Shown: positions 1-11,200 of the stretch, piece after piece
Layout of the letters: the number at the start of each line of letters is the position of its first letter
Numbering within the stretch: the first letter of the stretch is position 1
From: Adiantum capillus-veneris
Lineage: Eukaryota; Streptophyta; Polypodiopsida; Polypodiales; Pteridaceae
NCBI GenBank assembly: GCA_014529385.2
Contig: CM043971.1
Span: forward strand, 32,071,209-32,135,208
Length of the DNA stretch: 64,000 nucleotides
Direction of reading: 5' to 3'
Position numbers and translations under genes: made by a program
Notes under the pieces: model-generated
What the model saw: only the letters and a program-made list of their open reading frames with translations
Database searches by the model: none
Told to the model about the DNA's origin: nothing

Positions 1-308
1 TAAGTGAGAGGGTTTTCTCGCTTGAGACATCCAAGTACAGATATTTCCAATGCATCATTCTAAGGAATGGCGAGAGCACTATGAACGGGAGTATCTTTAG
101 GCCACCAAGAGAGGATACTTCTGATGCATCACATCGGATGGGTGACAGAGAGCATTGAGAAGAAGAATTCGACCATCCAGAACAAACATCTTTGACTCTT
201 GAGACCACTTCACCTATAAACACAATTGTTTCCCCTCGCTTGAGCATGATCGCTTCCTTTGCTGAAATTTCCCAGCCCAAGAAGCCTCTACACTCTCACT
301 CTCATTTC
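1..308. other. Unassigned edge sequence
   Basis: No gene, RNA or mobile-element signature is recognised. If the phosducin-like gene continues beyond the left edge, this stretch is part of its third intron. Confidence 0.4.
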
Positions 309-348
309 CCTCTACCTCTACCTCTACCTTTACCTCTACCTCTACCAT
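309..348. repeat. Degenerate (CCTCTA)n hexamer tract
   Basis: About six imperfect CCTCTA units in tandem, with one CCTTTA variant. Read on the minus strand it gives a Glu/Val-rich open frame that is only low-complexity translation. Confidence 0.7.
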
Positions 349-449
349 CCTCTCTACCTTAAGAAGTCCGTTTTCTCTTTCTATATATTGTTTTTTACAG
401 TAGCAGCTCTGTAAATTCAAGTTTTCAGCAACTCTCTTGAAGTTTCAAG

Positions 450-455
<6 letters not shown>

Positions 456-527
<72 letters not shown>
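456..527. repeat. (CT)n microsatellite
   Basis: About 36 uninterrupted CT units. It is one of more than ten long CT/GA arrays in the window. Confidence 0.98.
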
Positions 528-530
<3 letters not shown>

Positions 531-608
531 TTTCAAGGACCACGAGGACGAGAGTACCGAGCTATGTAGAGCGTGAGGTAAAGTAGCGATCAAAAGGCTC
601 TTATTTCC

Positions 609-650
609 TTCGATAACGGAGCCAAGGCCAACTTCATTTCACAAAGATGT
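609..650 (+). pseudogene. Retropepsin active-site relic of a Ty3/gypsy element
   Basis: Reading from 609, the frame gives FDNGAKANFISQ and then a stop within a few codons. Element B in this window has FDPGAKANFIS at its protease active site, so eleven of twelve positions of a very characteristic motif are shared. No other gypsy domain is visible around it: the left flank is (CT)n and the right flank is unassigned. It is a tiny fragment of a chromovirus related to B, on the opposite strand. Confidence 0.6.
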
Positions 651-879
651 TGACTCAACTCAACCGGGAGGCTGGAGTGTTACAGATGGACGCAAGTTAG
701 CAACACCAAGACATGAGATTGCAATGACACAATTCCTTAAATTAAAATTCAAAACGGCATTCAATATAGGTAGGTCAAGAGATCCATACAAAATGAGAAA
801 CACTCCCACTCATTATGTAAATGCTAGAAGAGAAGCGATGTTTACATAGTCGAAAACTCTTGACCTTCCCAACTCTTGA
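651..879. other. Unassigned spacer
   Basis: No recognisable coding or repeat signal between the protease relic and the LINE fragment. Confidence 0.4.
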
Positions 880-2513
880 CTTCCGTTATTCCACCACAAA
901 GAAGAGCCTCCGAGGAGGATCAGTTTGCTGCGAGCCTGCTTGGCTCTTGGGAGCTGTTGAGGAGTGGCCAAGAGAAGCATCAACCCACTTTGCATGGAGG
1001 AGCGCTTGACCCAGCCGGTTGTTTAGAACCCCATGATTAGCGCTCAGAGAAGCCACCTGGTTAGTAATAGGCCTCATGTTTCTTGGGGTCCCATGGCAGA
1101 GGGTCCAGCCTGCACTCTCGGTGACTGGCTTCAGTTTTCAGGCTTGTCCAAGGAGGTTCAGAGCATCCAGCTACGAGGCATGAGGGGGGTGCAGAGCATG
1201 TGTCAGGATATTAAAGAGGCTTTACCAGCTGAGTGGCTCACCCCTCTAGAGGCGGCAACTCCAAGATGGATGGGGGCCTTCACGCAACTAGAGGTCCTCA
1301 TTGCAATTCGAGCTTGCTCGGAGACCGTACCCCACATGTTCTTTGAGGTTCAGGGAGAGGGTCACCTTCACAGTCTTAGTAGAGGCTCCTCAAGTTGCAA
1401 AGTGTTGCTTTCAAAGGATACGAGTTGTGGGCGTCAGTGGGAGGACCTATGACAGGCCAGTGGTGGCTTTGGGCTTGGGAGAGTTGTCGTCTGGCACAAG
1501 TACACTAAGACCCTGGAGAGTGGTTCTGAAGGGATCCTTTCTCTTTAGTCGATCACCCTCGGATCGCCTTTTTCCAGTGCACAGTAAGACTGGGGCATCA
1601 CATACTGGCAACACGGAGAGAGACTCGTCTTGCTGCAGCACTCCATTCGCAGGAGGAGGGTCTCACAGCTTAGTTCTTGTCAAGTTTTTGGGAGCGGTTG
1701 CGGGACTGCAGGCAACCGAGGAAAGTTACTATGTTCCAGTGGCTAGTTGCACACAAAGCTACAGTAGTTGGGAGCTGGCTAGTATAGGCAGCCTGTTCAG
1801 CTTGTGGCCATCCTTTGGAGAGTCAGCGTCACTGTCCGTGGGACTGCCCCATGGCAGAGCAGGTTTGGCTTCAGGTTCTTCGACTGATGCTAGCTCTTTC
1901 CACAGCTCAACAGTACACTTGGGGTGCTGCAGCTTGGTCCACTCTCACGGGCCCTGCGTTCCATTCTGAGTTGGCTTCCACCAGCAGGATGATAGTGGTC
2001 CAAGAGGGTCAACCTACACTCCAGCTTGCCACAGAGATTACACCAAAGGAGTGGTGCAATGAGAGAGGTGTGTTGAGAGCTCGTCCGTGGCCTGACACTC
2101 TCGTTCATTTGGCAGGCCCGCTACTTTCACATCTTCGAGACTCGCCCTGTCCAACCGGCAAAGACAGTTCGTGACTTTTGGCTGGAGCTGATTCACACTC
2201 TCACGGATCAGCTCAAGAGACTTCAGGGCATCTCCGATCGCATGCAGGAACGCAGAGAGGCTTTCCTGCGACTCTAGCGCCCCGGGCCTTTCTTCACCAT
2301 GATCTAGAGTGTGCCTAGATGGCACTACCGGCCACCACTGTGGTTTTTTCCTCCTCCCATTTTGTGATTTAGCCCTTCATTGTACATATTTTGTTTACTC
2401 ACTGGGAGAGTCTCCCCATGCTTTTGATGTAGCCCTCTCTAGTAGAGGTAGTTGTAGCCCTATGGGCAGTTTTATTAACTAATAGCATGATCACTTTCTC
2501 AGAAAAAGAAAAG
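880..2513 (+). mobile_element. 5'-truncated, decayed LINE: end of ORF2 plus 3' UTR
   Basis: The frame from 1731 reads FQWLVAHKATVVGSWL, an in-frame TAG at 1785, then CSACGHPLESQRHCPWDCP followed by MAEQVW. This is the CX2C...HX4C arrangement of the zf-RVT zinc-binding domain found after the reverse transcriptase in plant LINEs. Further on, the frame at 2116 gives ARYFHIFETRPV and VRDFWLELIHTLTDQLKR and ends at a TAG near 2278, a typical ORF2 C-terminus. The 3' UTR closes in an A-rich run (AAAAAGAAAAG, 2501-2511). Coding pieces lie in three different frames, so several frameshifts have accumulated. The left boundary is approximate. The reverse transcriptase core itself is not seen. Confidence 0.68.
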
Positions 2514-3238
2514 TAGAGCCTCCAAGGATCATTTCAATAGCTACAAGTTGATGTTTCTCTTTGTTGTCAGCCCGTAGACGTAGACGGGGGATCTACGAGA
2601 GGAATCACGAGAGCCCGCCTTTCCAGTGTGTAGGATCGGAGAAGAAGGTTCTCTCTACAAAGTTCTTTTTAGAGAAGTTCCAAGTCTTGGCAGGAGATGC
2701 TTTTCATGTTTAGATTGTTTGATCTGTGACTGTTTGCTCATTTGCAAGTGTTTCTCCCTTTGCACAAGGACATGGAGCCTATACTCTAGAGTGGGAAACA
2801 GAGCAAGATCAGCCCGAAGGGTTGTTGTACCCTGAGATTGGATCAGATTCACAAATACCTGAGAAAAAGACTCTCAAAATTCATGTCAAGGTGTAGAGAG
2901 TCCCAAGACGGGACTTCGCGTCCAAGACAAAATGGTAGAGGCTATGATCTCTACCGGTGAGGACTCTGAGTACATACTCGGGATTAAACTATAAGGTTGC
3001 CATGCCCTAAGACTAAATTTAGTTTTCCAGAGCTGAGAGCATCGGCTCCGAGAATTCAAAGCAAGGAACAAAAGATCCTGAGATTAGGGTTTTACCCTAG
3101 AATTAGGAAGCAAAGGATTCCAAGACCATTGAGGTGAGATGTCACAACGGAGTGAAGGAATTGTGCCCGACCTCTGGGTTCATGTGCTTGTATAGACTTC
3201 TCCCTGATAATTAAAGATTCTGGTCCCAACTTCCAAGT

Positions 3239-3239
<1 letters not shown>
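2514..3239. other. Unassigned sequence
   Basis: No gene is recognised. The second half may be 3'-UTR sequence of the retroposon whose end lies at 3296-3440, but no coding part of it is visible. Confidence 0.35.

Positions 3240-3290
<51 letters not shown>
3240..3290. repeat. (CT)n microsatellite
   Basis: About 25 perfect CT units. Confidence 0.98.
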
Positions 3291-3293
<3 letters not shown>

Positions 3294-3295
3294 TT

Positions 3296-3436
3296 CCGCA
3301 GTATTTATATCTTGTTATCCCTAGTTGGATTTATTTTGTTAATCTGACTAGGTATCAGATACACCGCATTGTAACTTCCTGGTCTCTTTGGTCACTTTGG
3401 CCTTTTGAAGACATTAATATAACATTTCATTTCATT

Positions 3437-3440
<4 letters not shown>
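3296..3440 (+). mobile_element. LINE-like 3' end with (TTTCA)n tail
   Basis: The segment ends TTTGGCCTTTTGAAGAC, ATTAATATAAC, then three TTTCA-type units, and runs straight into (CT)n. The same order of short motifs (a T-rich block, CATTGTAAC-like, GGTCA, CTTTGGCCT, GACRTTAATATA, then CT repeats) recurs at 4470-4600. The two segments therefore look like 3' ends of one retroposon family. Confidence 0.4.

Positions 3441-3501
<61 letters not shown>
3440..3501. repeat. (CT)n microsatellite
   Basis: About 31 CT units directly after the TTTCA tail. Its minus-strand translation is an Arg-Glu run without biological meaning. Confidence 0.98.
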
Positions 3502-3504
<3 letters not shown>

Positions 3505-3634
3505 TCTCGCGCCGTCCTCAGGTACATAGGGCAGCCGCAAACCGTTTAGCGCCTTGAGGTAAGGGAGTAGCCCCCCCAAGGGGATTGAGGGGGGGATCCT
3601 TCCTTTGACGGGTAGCTCTCTAACACCCCGCACC

Positions 3635-4388
3635 ATGACAGGGAAGCAGAAGAAGACTTTTGCTGACATCCTGACACAACCAGATCGCATCCCTCCACCA
3701 ATTATAAAACCAACAGGATGGGAATCTTACCTGCTACAAGAAATGAAATGAACTCAGTCTTGTCAAACAAGAGCTACAGAAGAAAGAGGAACACATAGCA
3801 GACCTTCAAACAAAAGTACAAGAATTGACAACAAAGCAAACAGCAATGGAAGAATTCCCACCAAAGGTTGAAGAAGACCAATCTACAGCTAAGGTAACTC
3901 CACAAAGCTTTTCTGATGAAGTTCTGTTAGTTATTAAAGAAAAAGAGAGAGTACAGAGCATAGAAAGACATATTCGAATTGGAGGTCTTCCCGATGGGTG
4001 GGACACGCAAAGGCATGAAGATGAACAAGATGAATCTGAATACACTGTAGAGACAGATACACTGACTAAACGATTGTCTCGGGTGGTCCCCTTCATCGAT
4101 TTGGGAGAGCCAATGCATGTGGAAGTCAAAGGGAAACAGGCAAAGGTTTTCTACTATGATATGAAAGAAAAGATAGCAGTCATGAAGCAGACAAGGTCAT
4201 TAAAAGGTACATCCATTTGGATATCAGATGAGCTGACACCTACCCAACTAAAGAACTGATCAGCAGAACTAGAAAAAGTAAGAGAAGCAAGGAAAAAGGG
4301 GAAGTGGGCAGTCTATAGAGGAGGAAAAGCCATCATTAGAGACTTTGTCAACAAATCACCTCAAGAACAGGAGACTAAAGAAACCTGA
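3635..4388 (+). pseudogene. L1-type ORF1 protein (coiled coil + RRM), broken
   Basis: The start ATG at 3635 opens MTGKQKKTFADIL, then a Pro-rich stretch and GWESYLLQEM. A one-base shift near 3745-3750 moves the reading into the frame with ELQKKEEHIADLQTKVQEL, a heptad-patterned coiled coil. The RRM-like part begins IRIGGLPDGWD and contains AKVFYYDMKEKIAVMKQTR and LKGTSIWISDELTPTQ, matching the beta-strand order of L1 ORF1p-type RNA-binding domains. An in-frame TGA at 4258-4260 interrupts it; the same frame resumes with ARKKGKWAVYRGGKAIIRDF and ends at TGA 4386-4388. L1 ORF1 proteins trimerise through the coiled coil and bind element RNA. The copy is dead unless the two breaks are sequencing errors. 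Identification rests on domain pattern, not a search. Confidence 0.6.
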
Positions 4389-4586
4389 TTGCACATCTTT
4401 CTTTTCTTTATATGTAGAAAGCATGGGTAATACATGTTGTGATGGTAAGCTCATGACCATGGAGCTCTGAGCTACTGAGGTAGTTTTATTTTATGTTCAT
4501 TTTGCTATGATGGAAGACAATGTAACCAAAGATGTATTCTGATCTGTTCTATAGGTCAGCTTTGGCCTCGACAGGACGTTAATATA

Positions 4587-4590
<4 letters not shown>

Positions 4591-4682
<92 letters not shown>
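4591..4682. repeat. Compound (CT)n(CA)n microsatellite
   Basis: About 31 CT units followed by about 15 CA units, at the tail position of the ORF1 retroposon. Confidence 0.98.
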
Positions 4683-4684
<2 letters not shown>

Positions 4685-4882
4685 TGTGATAAAGAGCATT
4701 TTCCTGAGTTTATTTGATATTATTCTGCACTCTTGTTTGTGACACACTCACTAACCCTTCACCTATACCTTTCCTTTCCATCACTCAATGTTCTGGAAGC
4801 ACAAATGAATTTCCAAAAAGAAATGCAAAAACCACATCTGTAAAACTAAACATAATCTTGCTGATCTTGTTAGGAGTCAAAT
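4683..4882. other. Probable intron sequence of the phosducin-like gene
   Basis: No exon is recognised downstream of exon 3 (minus strand). The missing last exon was searched for by eye across 1-5020 and not found. Confidence 0.4.
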
Positions 4883-5014
4883 TGTTGCAAGACACCTTCA
4901 GAATGTCAGCAAAGCTTCAAATGTTTATGATAACATGAAAGTGCTTTTTTGTTGCAGGAAACCTTCAGATTTTCAGCTATGCTTCATATGTTTATGATAA
5001 CATTAAAATTGCTT
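4883..5014. repeat. 67-bp tandem duplication in intron 3
   Basis: Copy 1 (4883-4949) and copy 2 (4950-5014) share TGTTGCA..ACCTTCAGA, then GCTTCA(A/T)ATGTTTATGA and TAACAT. They are diverged by roughly one fifth and end just beside the exon 3 splice donor. Confidence 0.75.
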
Positions 5015-5020
5015 TCTTAC

Positions 5021-5229
5021 CTTCAGGTGTGCACCGGCGTCCCCCGAAGTGATGCAAACCAACCAATGTTGCCTTCACATTAGTGTGGTTGTAGATTAAA
5101 ACTGTGGGCAGGTTACGATCAGGATATTTCGGGATGCAATCGGTTGATATTATTTTCACAAACTTGGTTCCTGTGTATTTCTTTGCCAGTTCCTCGAAGC
5201 ACTGGCCCAACAATTCACATTCTTGTATC
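5021..5229 (-). CDS. PDCL3-like: PDCL3-like exon 3
   Basis: This exon encodes residues 131-199. The acceptor TTTTCAG lies just above 5229 and the donor GTAAGAAAG at 5011-5020 follows CCTGAAG. It holds the most conserved family block, FVKIISTDCIPKYPDRNLPT, then VGLHHFGGRRCTPE. Relatives usually have VGLxxFGRRCTPE; an extra Gly gives FGGRR here. The exon ends in phase 1, so the next exon must begin with two bases that complete a G-codon. Confidence 0.9.
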
Positions 5230-8200
5230 CTGAAAATGGAAACGTTAAAACTCTTTACTTAGCAAACTGTAACTGTCTAGCATGCTTAGGCAGCACCTTT
5301 TGCAAACATTTCAAGAAAATGCAGTACCCATTTTTAAAAAGAAGCACCACAACCCACACATCTGGTGGAGCACTGGAGACTTCACGAACAAAATCTGCCC
5401 CAACAATATGAAGCACTGATCCAAAACGTGGTTTGCTGTTAAAATCCTTCAGCTCTGCCAAGCGCTTTCTCCTACAGACAGAAAATGATAACCCTTCTTA
5501 ACTTCTTTGATTTGCTTTTACTAAAAGGAACATAAATAGATGACACCAGATATATGAACTAGTCGAAGAAAGTGCTAAAATTTGGGTTATGCTTAGTGCA
5601 ATAATCAAGAGAAAGCTCTGACACCAATGTGAGGCACAGCCAATGATAAAATGTGAACAAAGATCAGATCTCACACTTTTTAATCGAAACACCCTTCCTT
5701 GCTTGGTTGTGCTACAACTTACTTCCTTGTTCCTTTGCTTAGAAGATATGTTGACCTTTTGAGACATACACAAAGAGGTGAGGAGTCTCTACAAGCGGGG
5801 GGGGGGGGGGGGGGGGGGGAGATCGCAGATTCTCTACAAGGAGAGATACATAGGGGAGATCACATCACGTTGGGATACCAATCCACCCTCTCAAGGGCCA
5901 ACTCCATGACCAAGAAGGATATTCGCTTCTGAATTGCACAAACGATTTGTACAAGAGCCATACGTTAATCCTTGAGCAATGATAACGATACGTTACATAG
6001 AGATCCAACCGAAAGACTTAGCTCAGCTGCCCACTCTTTTTGAAACTCCAAATCGCTCTACTCAATGGCTCTAAGCAACTCGTGCAGCAAGGCACCTCAT
6101 GGTGCTGATTTCAAAGGTCAACAATGATTGGACTAACTCCTTGGCTGAAATCTGAGTATTCTAGGATTTTATCTGACCTTGATGCTTCTACGGGCTGCTA
6201 CGGGCTCCAGATGATATAGATCTGTGGCCTACAAATGCAGGCTTCTTGACTAGAAAACACAAGGATGCAGGAGATGTAGACGCACTCCTTGCAACAGATT
6301 TATCCAAGGAGGTCACCAATGTGCCTGCATACCTGGTTGCAACTCGCAGCAGAAACGCTTATGAATTAGGCCTCTAAGACATAGATAAGGTCTGCTGCAT
6401 TCAGTGGTACTACCAGATCTAGCTGATTATGGTACTACTGCCAGATCCAATGGTACTACCATATCCCCTTGTTAGGTGCAGCGGAATGATTGTTTGCGCT
6501 TTGCTCAAGATGAGTGCTCCGAACTGTGCTCAAGGTTCCTTTTGTGTCACGTGACACATCCCAACCCTATGTGTCCGTGGACAAGCTACACCACAGCAGG
6601 GTTCAGTCAGTCCGATCAAGTTAGATTAGCAATGATTTGGCACTTTTGTGAGTCTATTCGTAGACCATGCATGCCCAGTCACTTAGCATAGATGCATATC
6701 CTCCGGTTGCACACAGCATCATCATCGAAATTCCCATCAGAATCCATTAGCATCAGTTAGGGGAATTTTCCAATGCATTTAGCCTATTTTCCTATTTATT
6801 GGTATTTTCACTTATTAATTTTAAGTGACTTTCCAACAAAAGTAGGTAGGGCAATTTTGCTAAGTTAATATATAAGCAAACCCAAGTTAGCACTTTCTGG
6901 CAGAAGAGGCAGCAGGAGCTTCCCGCTCAACAGGCAACTTCTCAGCAATACCCCCTCACCATCAAGATCCATCGCCACCCTTGCCTAGCCTTGGCGTTTT
7001 CCTCACCACAGCCTCGCCTACTAGATCCATTCACTGGCGTTTTCACCCATCTGCAGCAGCCCAAGGCCTTAGCGTTTTTGGTCGCTAGCAGAGCATAAGG
7101 CCCAACGTTTTTGGACTCAGACATCAGCAACTCTCAGCGTTTTTGCAGCAAACACTAACGCTAGGGAGAACCAGCAAGACCTCAGCAGTTTGTAGCAATT
7201 TTGGCAAGGAAAAAGACTGCAGCTATCAGCGTTTTTAACATCAGTTCAACCCTGCAGAAAACGCAGATTTTCAGCCTTATGCACAGTAGGAGATCCCCCC
7301 CCCCCCCCCCCCCCCCCCCCAAGTTGGTTGCAGATGCTCCCCCATTTTCAGCCATAAAAACGCAGCCAAAACAGTCATTTTCAGCCACCGAAACAGTCCC
7401 CGAATTCAGCGATTAGAAGATCCCAGATTTCAGCCATCAAGTCGTCGTCGTCATCGGCATAGTCCCATTGCATCAGCCCATTGCATTCGCATTGTACACC
7501 TTTGTGCAATCAAAGTAGACCACTCTCGCCGACGAGAGTGGGGCCTTCGGAGGAGGGTTTTACAACCTCTCGGGTGTCGTATCTCTTCTCTCTCCTTCTC
7601 TCAGTCTCATTCACTTACACGCACAATATCCACTCACTTTGTTCGTGACCACAGCACTCTACAAGACGGAAAGCTCTCTCTTTCCCTAAGGACTAAAAGG
7701 AACCTTGAGCAATAAAGATCACTAATCTTGAGAAAAAAACAACATTCATTCCGCTGCACCTTACATTGGTATCAGAGCTTTGGAAGTGTTCTGCATTACT
7801 CAAGGAAAGAACCACAAGAACCACAAGAATTCTTTTGCTTGTTGCGATCGTACGAACCCAAGTTTACTTGGGCGTGGCGATTCCTAATCGTGTTTTGTTG
7901 AAGAGTGACAGGAATCCCAAGAAAGAAGGGCTTGTCCAGCCTCCCCTTGTGTCTCTTTTCACTCATTGAGAGCGGACCGTCGGCCGGCCAATCGACGTGA
8001 GGTGGGAAAAAGCAACCTTGGTGTGAGCGCAAGGCCGCCAAGGGTGCGCCCGCAGAAAAGAGTAGAACTCGGGTGAAGAGAAGATCCTTCTCCAACGCGA
8101 TTTGCAAGCGAAAGAAAACCTCAAGAACCCCAAGAACCCAAGTCCCTCAAGACTCAAGAACCTCAAGAACCCAAGATTCTCACGAATCAAGGACCTCAAG

Positions 8201-11200
8201 AACCTCAAGACCCTCAAGAACCCAAGTTCCTCGCGAGCTTAAGACCCCAAGATCATAGTGCATGGTCATCACCCGAAGTTGAATGGATACTTCGCATACA
8301 GGTGATGAGCATGAGAGAGGCGACGGAGACTCGTCCCCACCCGGAGATGATTTCTTCAACCCTCCCCCTTCGCCATCTACGCCAGACCCTATGGAGACAA
8401 TGATGAAGCAGATGATGGTTATGATGGATAGACAGGAAGACAAGCGCCTTGCTTTAGAACGCGAGCGCGACGAAAGAAACGCAAGATTGACCGCACAACA
8501 AGAAGAAAATCGACTTGCTCTCGAACGCGAGCGCGCTGAACGAAAAGAACGCAAAGCAACAAGGTGGAAAGGTACGTAGTGTACGGTACAGTTTAGGTAC
8601 GTACGGAACGTACTTTCGTACTGAACCAACCTTTAGGTACGTGATAGGTACGTACCATTTGTAAAAAAAGAAAATTACACTAAATTTAAGTTCACAGGCC
8701 TTTCAAGAGAGAGTCTTTTGTAATCCTGGTCGATTAAAAAAGCCTAAGGCTCTCTCCCTTTCACCCTATTATCCCAATCTGAAAGCGCCTCTCTCCCTTT
8801 CACCCTATTATCCCAATCTGAAAGCGCCTCTAGCGCGAGTGGTCCGTGGAGAAAATGGCCCCAAAAAAAAAACAAAAAAAACCTTGCCGTACTGTATCGT
8901 ACGGTTGTACGGTGCGGAATCGTAAGGTACGTACGTACGGATTCCACCTTGCAAAGCAGAAAGGGACGCTGAGCGAGAAGCTCAAAGGGAGATTCGTAAT
9001 CAAGAATTTATTGCCAAAGTCCTAGCCTCAAAGACTGAACCACCCAAAGATCGTAGGAGTTCCTCAAGTGGCGCAAGCCACGATGCGGATTCACACAACC
9101 CAGTCACAGAGAAGTTGACTTTCAGTAAGTATGACGGTAAGATGGATGCTACTGTTATTCATTCTTGGTTGCATCAATTTAATGCTTATTTTGCGACAAC
9201 TAAGAAGACAAGAAATAGCAAAGTTTTGATGGCAGCTATGTACCTTGCCGGTGATGCCATCAATTGGTACCACGCATGGCAAGAGGCACAGCTAACCACG
9301 CACCTAGAGGCAGCCAAAGATTTCACGCCCCTCTCTTTTAGTTGGGCTGATTTCCAAGACAAGCTCAAGGCGTAGTTTATGCCACCTCAGTATCTTGCAC
9401 AATTGAAGGACGATTGGCGCGCTCTCAAGCAAAATGGTATACCGGTCATGTCTTTCTAATCGTGTTTTGCAGCTAGGTACCCAATTACGCATGTCGGATG
9501 AAGAGCGAAAAGAGGCTTTTCTCTTTGGATTGGACGAGTATATCAAGTACGATGTCGAGGTACTCGATCCAATCGATCTCAACAAGGCGGTAGCGATTGC
9601 TCTCGCACAGGAGATGAAACACAACAAGGGAAAGCCTAAGGAGAACAAGACTTCCACAAGTACCTCGCAGACTCCTCAGAACGGTAAGAACGGTAAGAAT
9701 GGTAAGAATGATAACTCTTCTAACCAATCTACCAACAGTATCTCATCAAAGAATTCTTCCAATAAATCTAAGGGTAAGGCTAACACAATTGCTAAACCTA
9801 AGCTTACTCCAGATGAAAAGGTAGCACAAGGAATTGTAGGAGGTTACATCACTTCGGAAGAACAAAGCACTTATTCTAAGAAAGGTCGTTGTTTTCATTG
9901 TCACATTAAGGGTCACATAAAAAGAACATGTCCTACGCTTGAATCGAATGAATCTAAAGAACCCACAGCAACCACTACATCTGTCAATGCAATGAATGAT
10001 AACATGAGTGTGCCCCAAGTTTCTCAGGACCCTCCCATTGATGATTCGCTCATTAAATATTATGGTCGTACGTCGGGACACCGTTTTGTCATATTGTTTG
10101 ACCCAGGTAGTATGCATGATGTGATCAGTCCCTCTCTTGTTGAGAGAGCCCGCCTCGAAGTTAGTCCGAGATCTCCTATCGAGGTTTCTGGCTTTCGTCC
10201 TGGTATGGACGCTCTCATCACGAAGGAGTGCCTTGATGTGTTGTTTGCAATTCAACAGACTGCCTTCACTAAAAGATTTGTCGTTTCTCCTCTCTCAGGA
10301 TGTGATATGATTTTAGGCATGAAATGGTTTCGTGAAATAAACCCTCTCGTTGATTGGGAGGCTAGCACTTTAACTCTTAATGCCAAAAGTGATTCTCCTA
10401 CTGTCTTTCATGGAGTGGACATTGTTTCTTCTCTATCTCTCATTGCTAATATGCAGGACAAGATTGAAAGGATTCGAGATACGGAGACTCTCTCAGTCTC
10501 TTTTTCTCCACAGCATGACACACAGAATTTGCATGATTATGAGAAGCATGATGATTTGATTGACCATGATTTGCATAATGATTTGGATGACAATGACAAG
10601 CATGATGAGTTGCATGAAGATGGTGTGATTGTTCACAAGGATGATGTGTTAGTTGATGCTTTTTCTAGCGAAGCTAACCTCGTTGTAGATTCGATCAATC
10701 ACCAAGAATCGATCTTGGCTTTCGAGTCGAGGCCCACAGATCCCCCACAAGACTATTCGATAGACCCCGAAGAAGCGATCTTGGCTCTCGAGCCTTGGTC
10801 CAAAGAACCATCACAGGAAGTATTGTGTGTTCGCATGATTGATACACACGCATTGTTCGAGTGTTTCATTCGTGACGGTTTCCTGTATTTTAGTCAGCAT
10901 CGTTATGTGATCCCTTTTACTAGGCATGACATATTGTATGTTGAGCATGTTTCTCTCATGGATGAGCACGAATGTATGCGGATTGTTCATGAAAAGCTGA
11001 AAAGTTTGTATGTCAAGAAGTCACATTCCATGTCTCTTCCTTGGCCTGACACAGTTTCCGAAAGAGCACATGATTGTATGAGCACCAAACATGGGCATTT
11101 CCATTGTGATTTGCCACAGTTGATTGACTTCGATCCCACAGAAAAGATTCGATCTTATTGTTTGCATGTGTTTGATGAACGGGTTGTCACTCCGTCTCTA

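Larger units (their letters stand above)
3502..4682 (+). mobile_element. ORF1-only, HAL1-like non-LTR retroposon candidate
   Basis: Proposed unit: a GC-richer leader (3502-3634), the ORF1 relic (3635-4388), about 200 bp of 3' sequence (4389-4590) matching the other 3' end at 3296-3440, and a (CT)n(CA)n tail. No endonuclease or reverse transcriptase frame lies between ORF1 and the 3' end. Target duplications could not be found, so element ends are inferred. The alternative is an ordinary L1 that has lost ORF2 by deletion. Confidence 0.45.
6545..7765 (+). repeat. Element A 5' LTR
   Basis: It starts with the perfect 12-bp palindrome TGTCACGTGACA and ends CCTTACA. It contains an internal TATA-like site near 6866, a run of 26 C, and repeated GCGTTTTT-type words between 6983 and 7225. 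It matches 11573-12623 plus 21320-21484. Confidence 0.92.

Noticed and set aside
3427-3690. Open frames encoding Arg-Glu or Ser-Leu runs (also near 4497-4747, 31400-31677, 37779-38253)
   Set aside because: They are translations of CT/GA arrays; composition alone keeps them open.
1-5020. Last exon of the phosducin-like gene
   Set aside because: No minus-strand segment resembling the family C-terminus with splice signals was found by eye; it is more likely beyond the left edge.
7295-7320. C-run difference as proof of biological expansion
   Set aside because: Long homopolymers are prone to sequencing error; listed only as a candidate alongside the better supported CT case.
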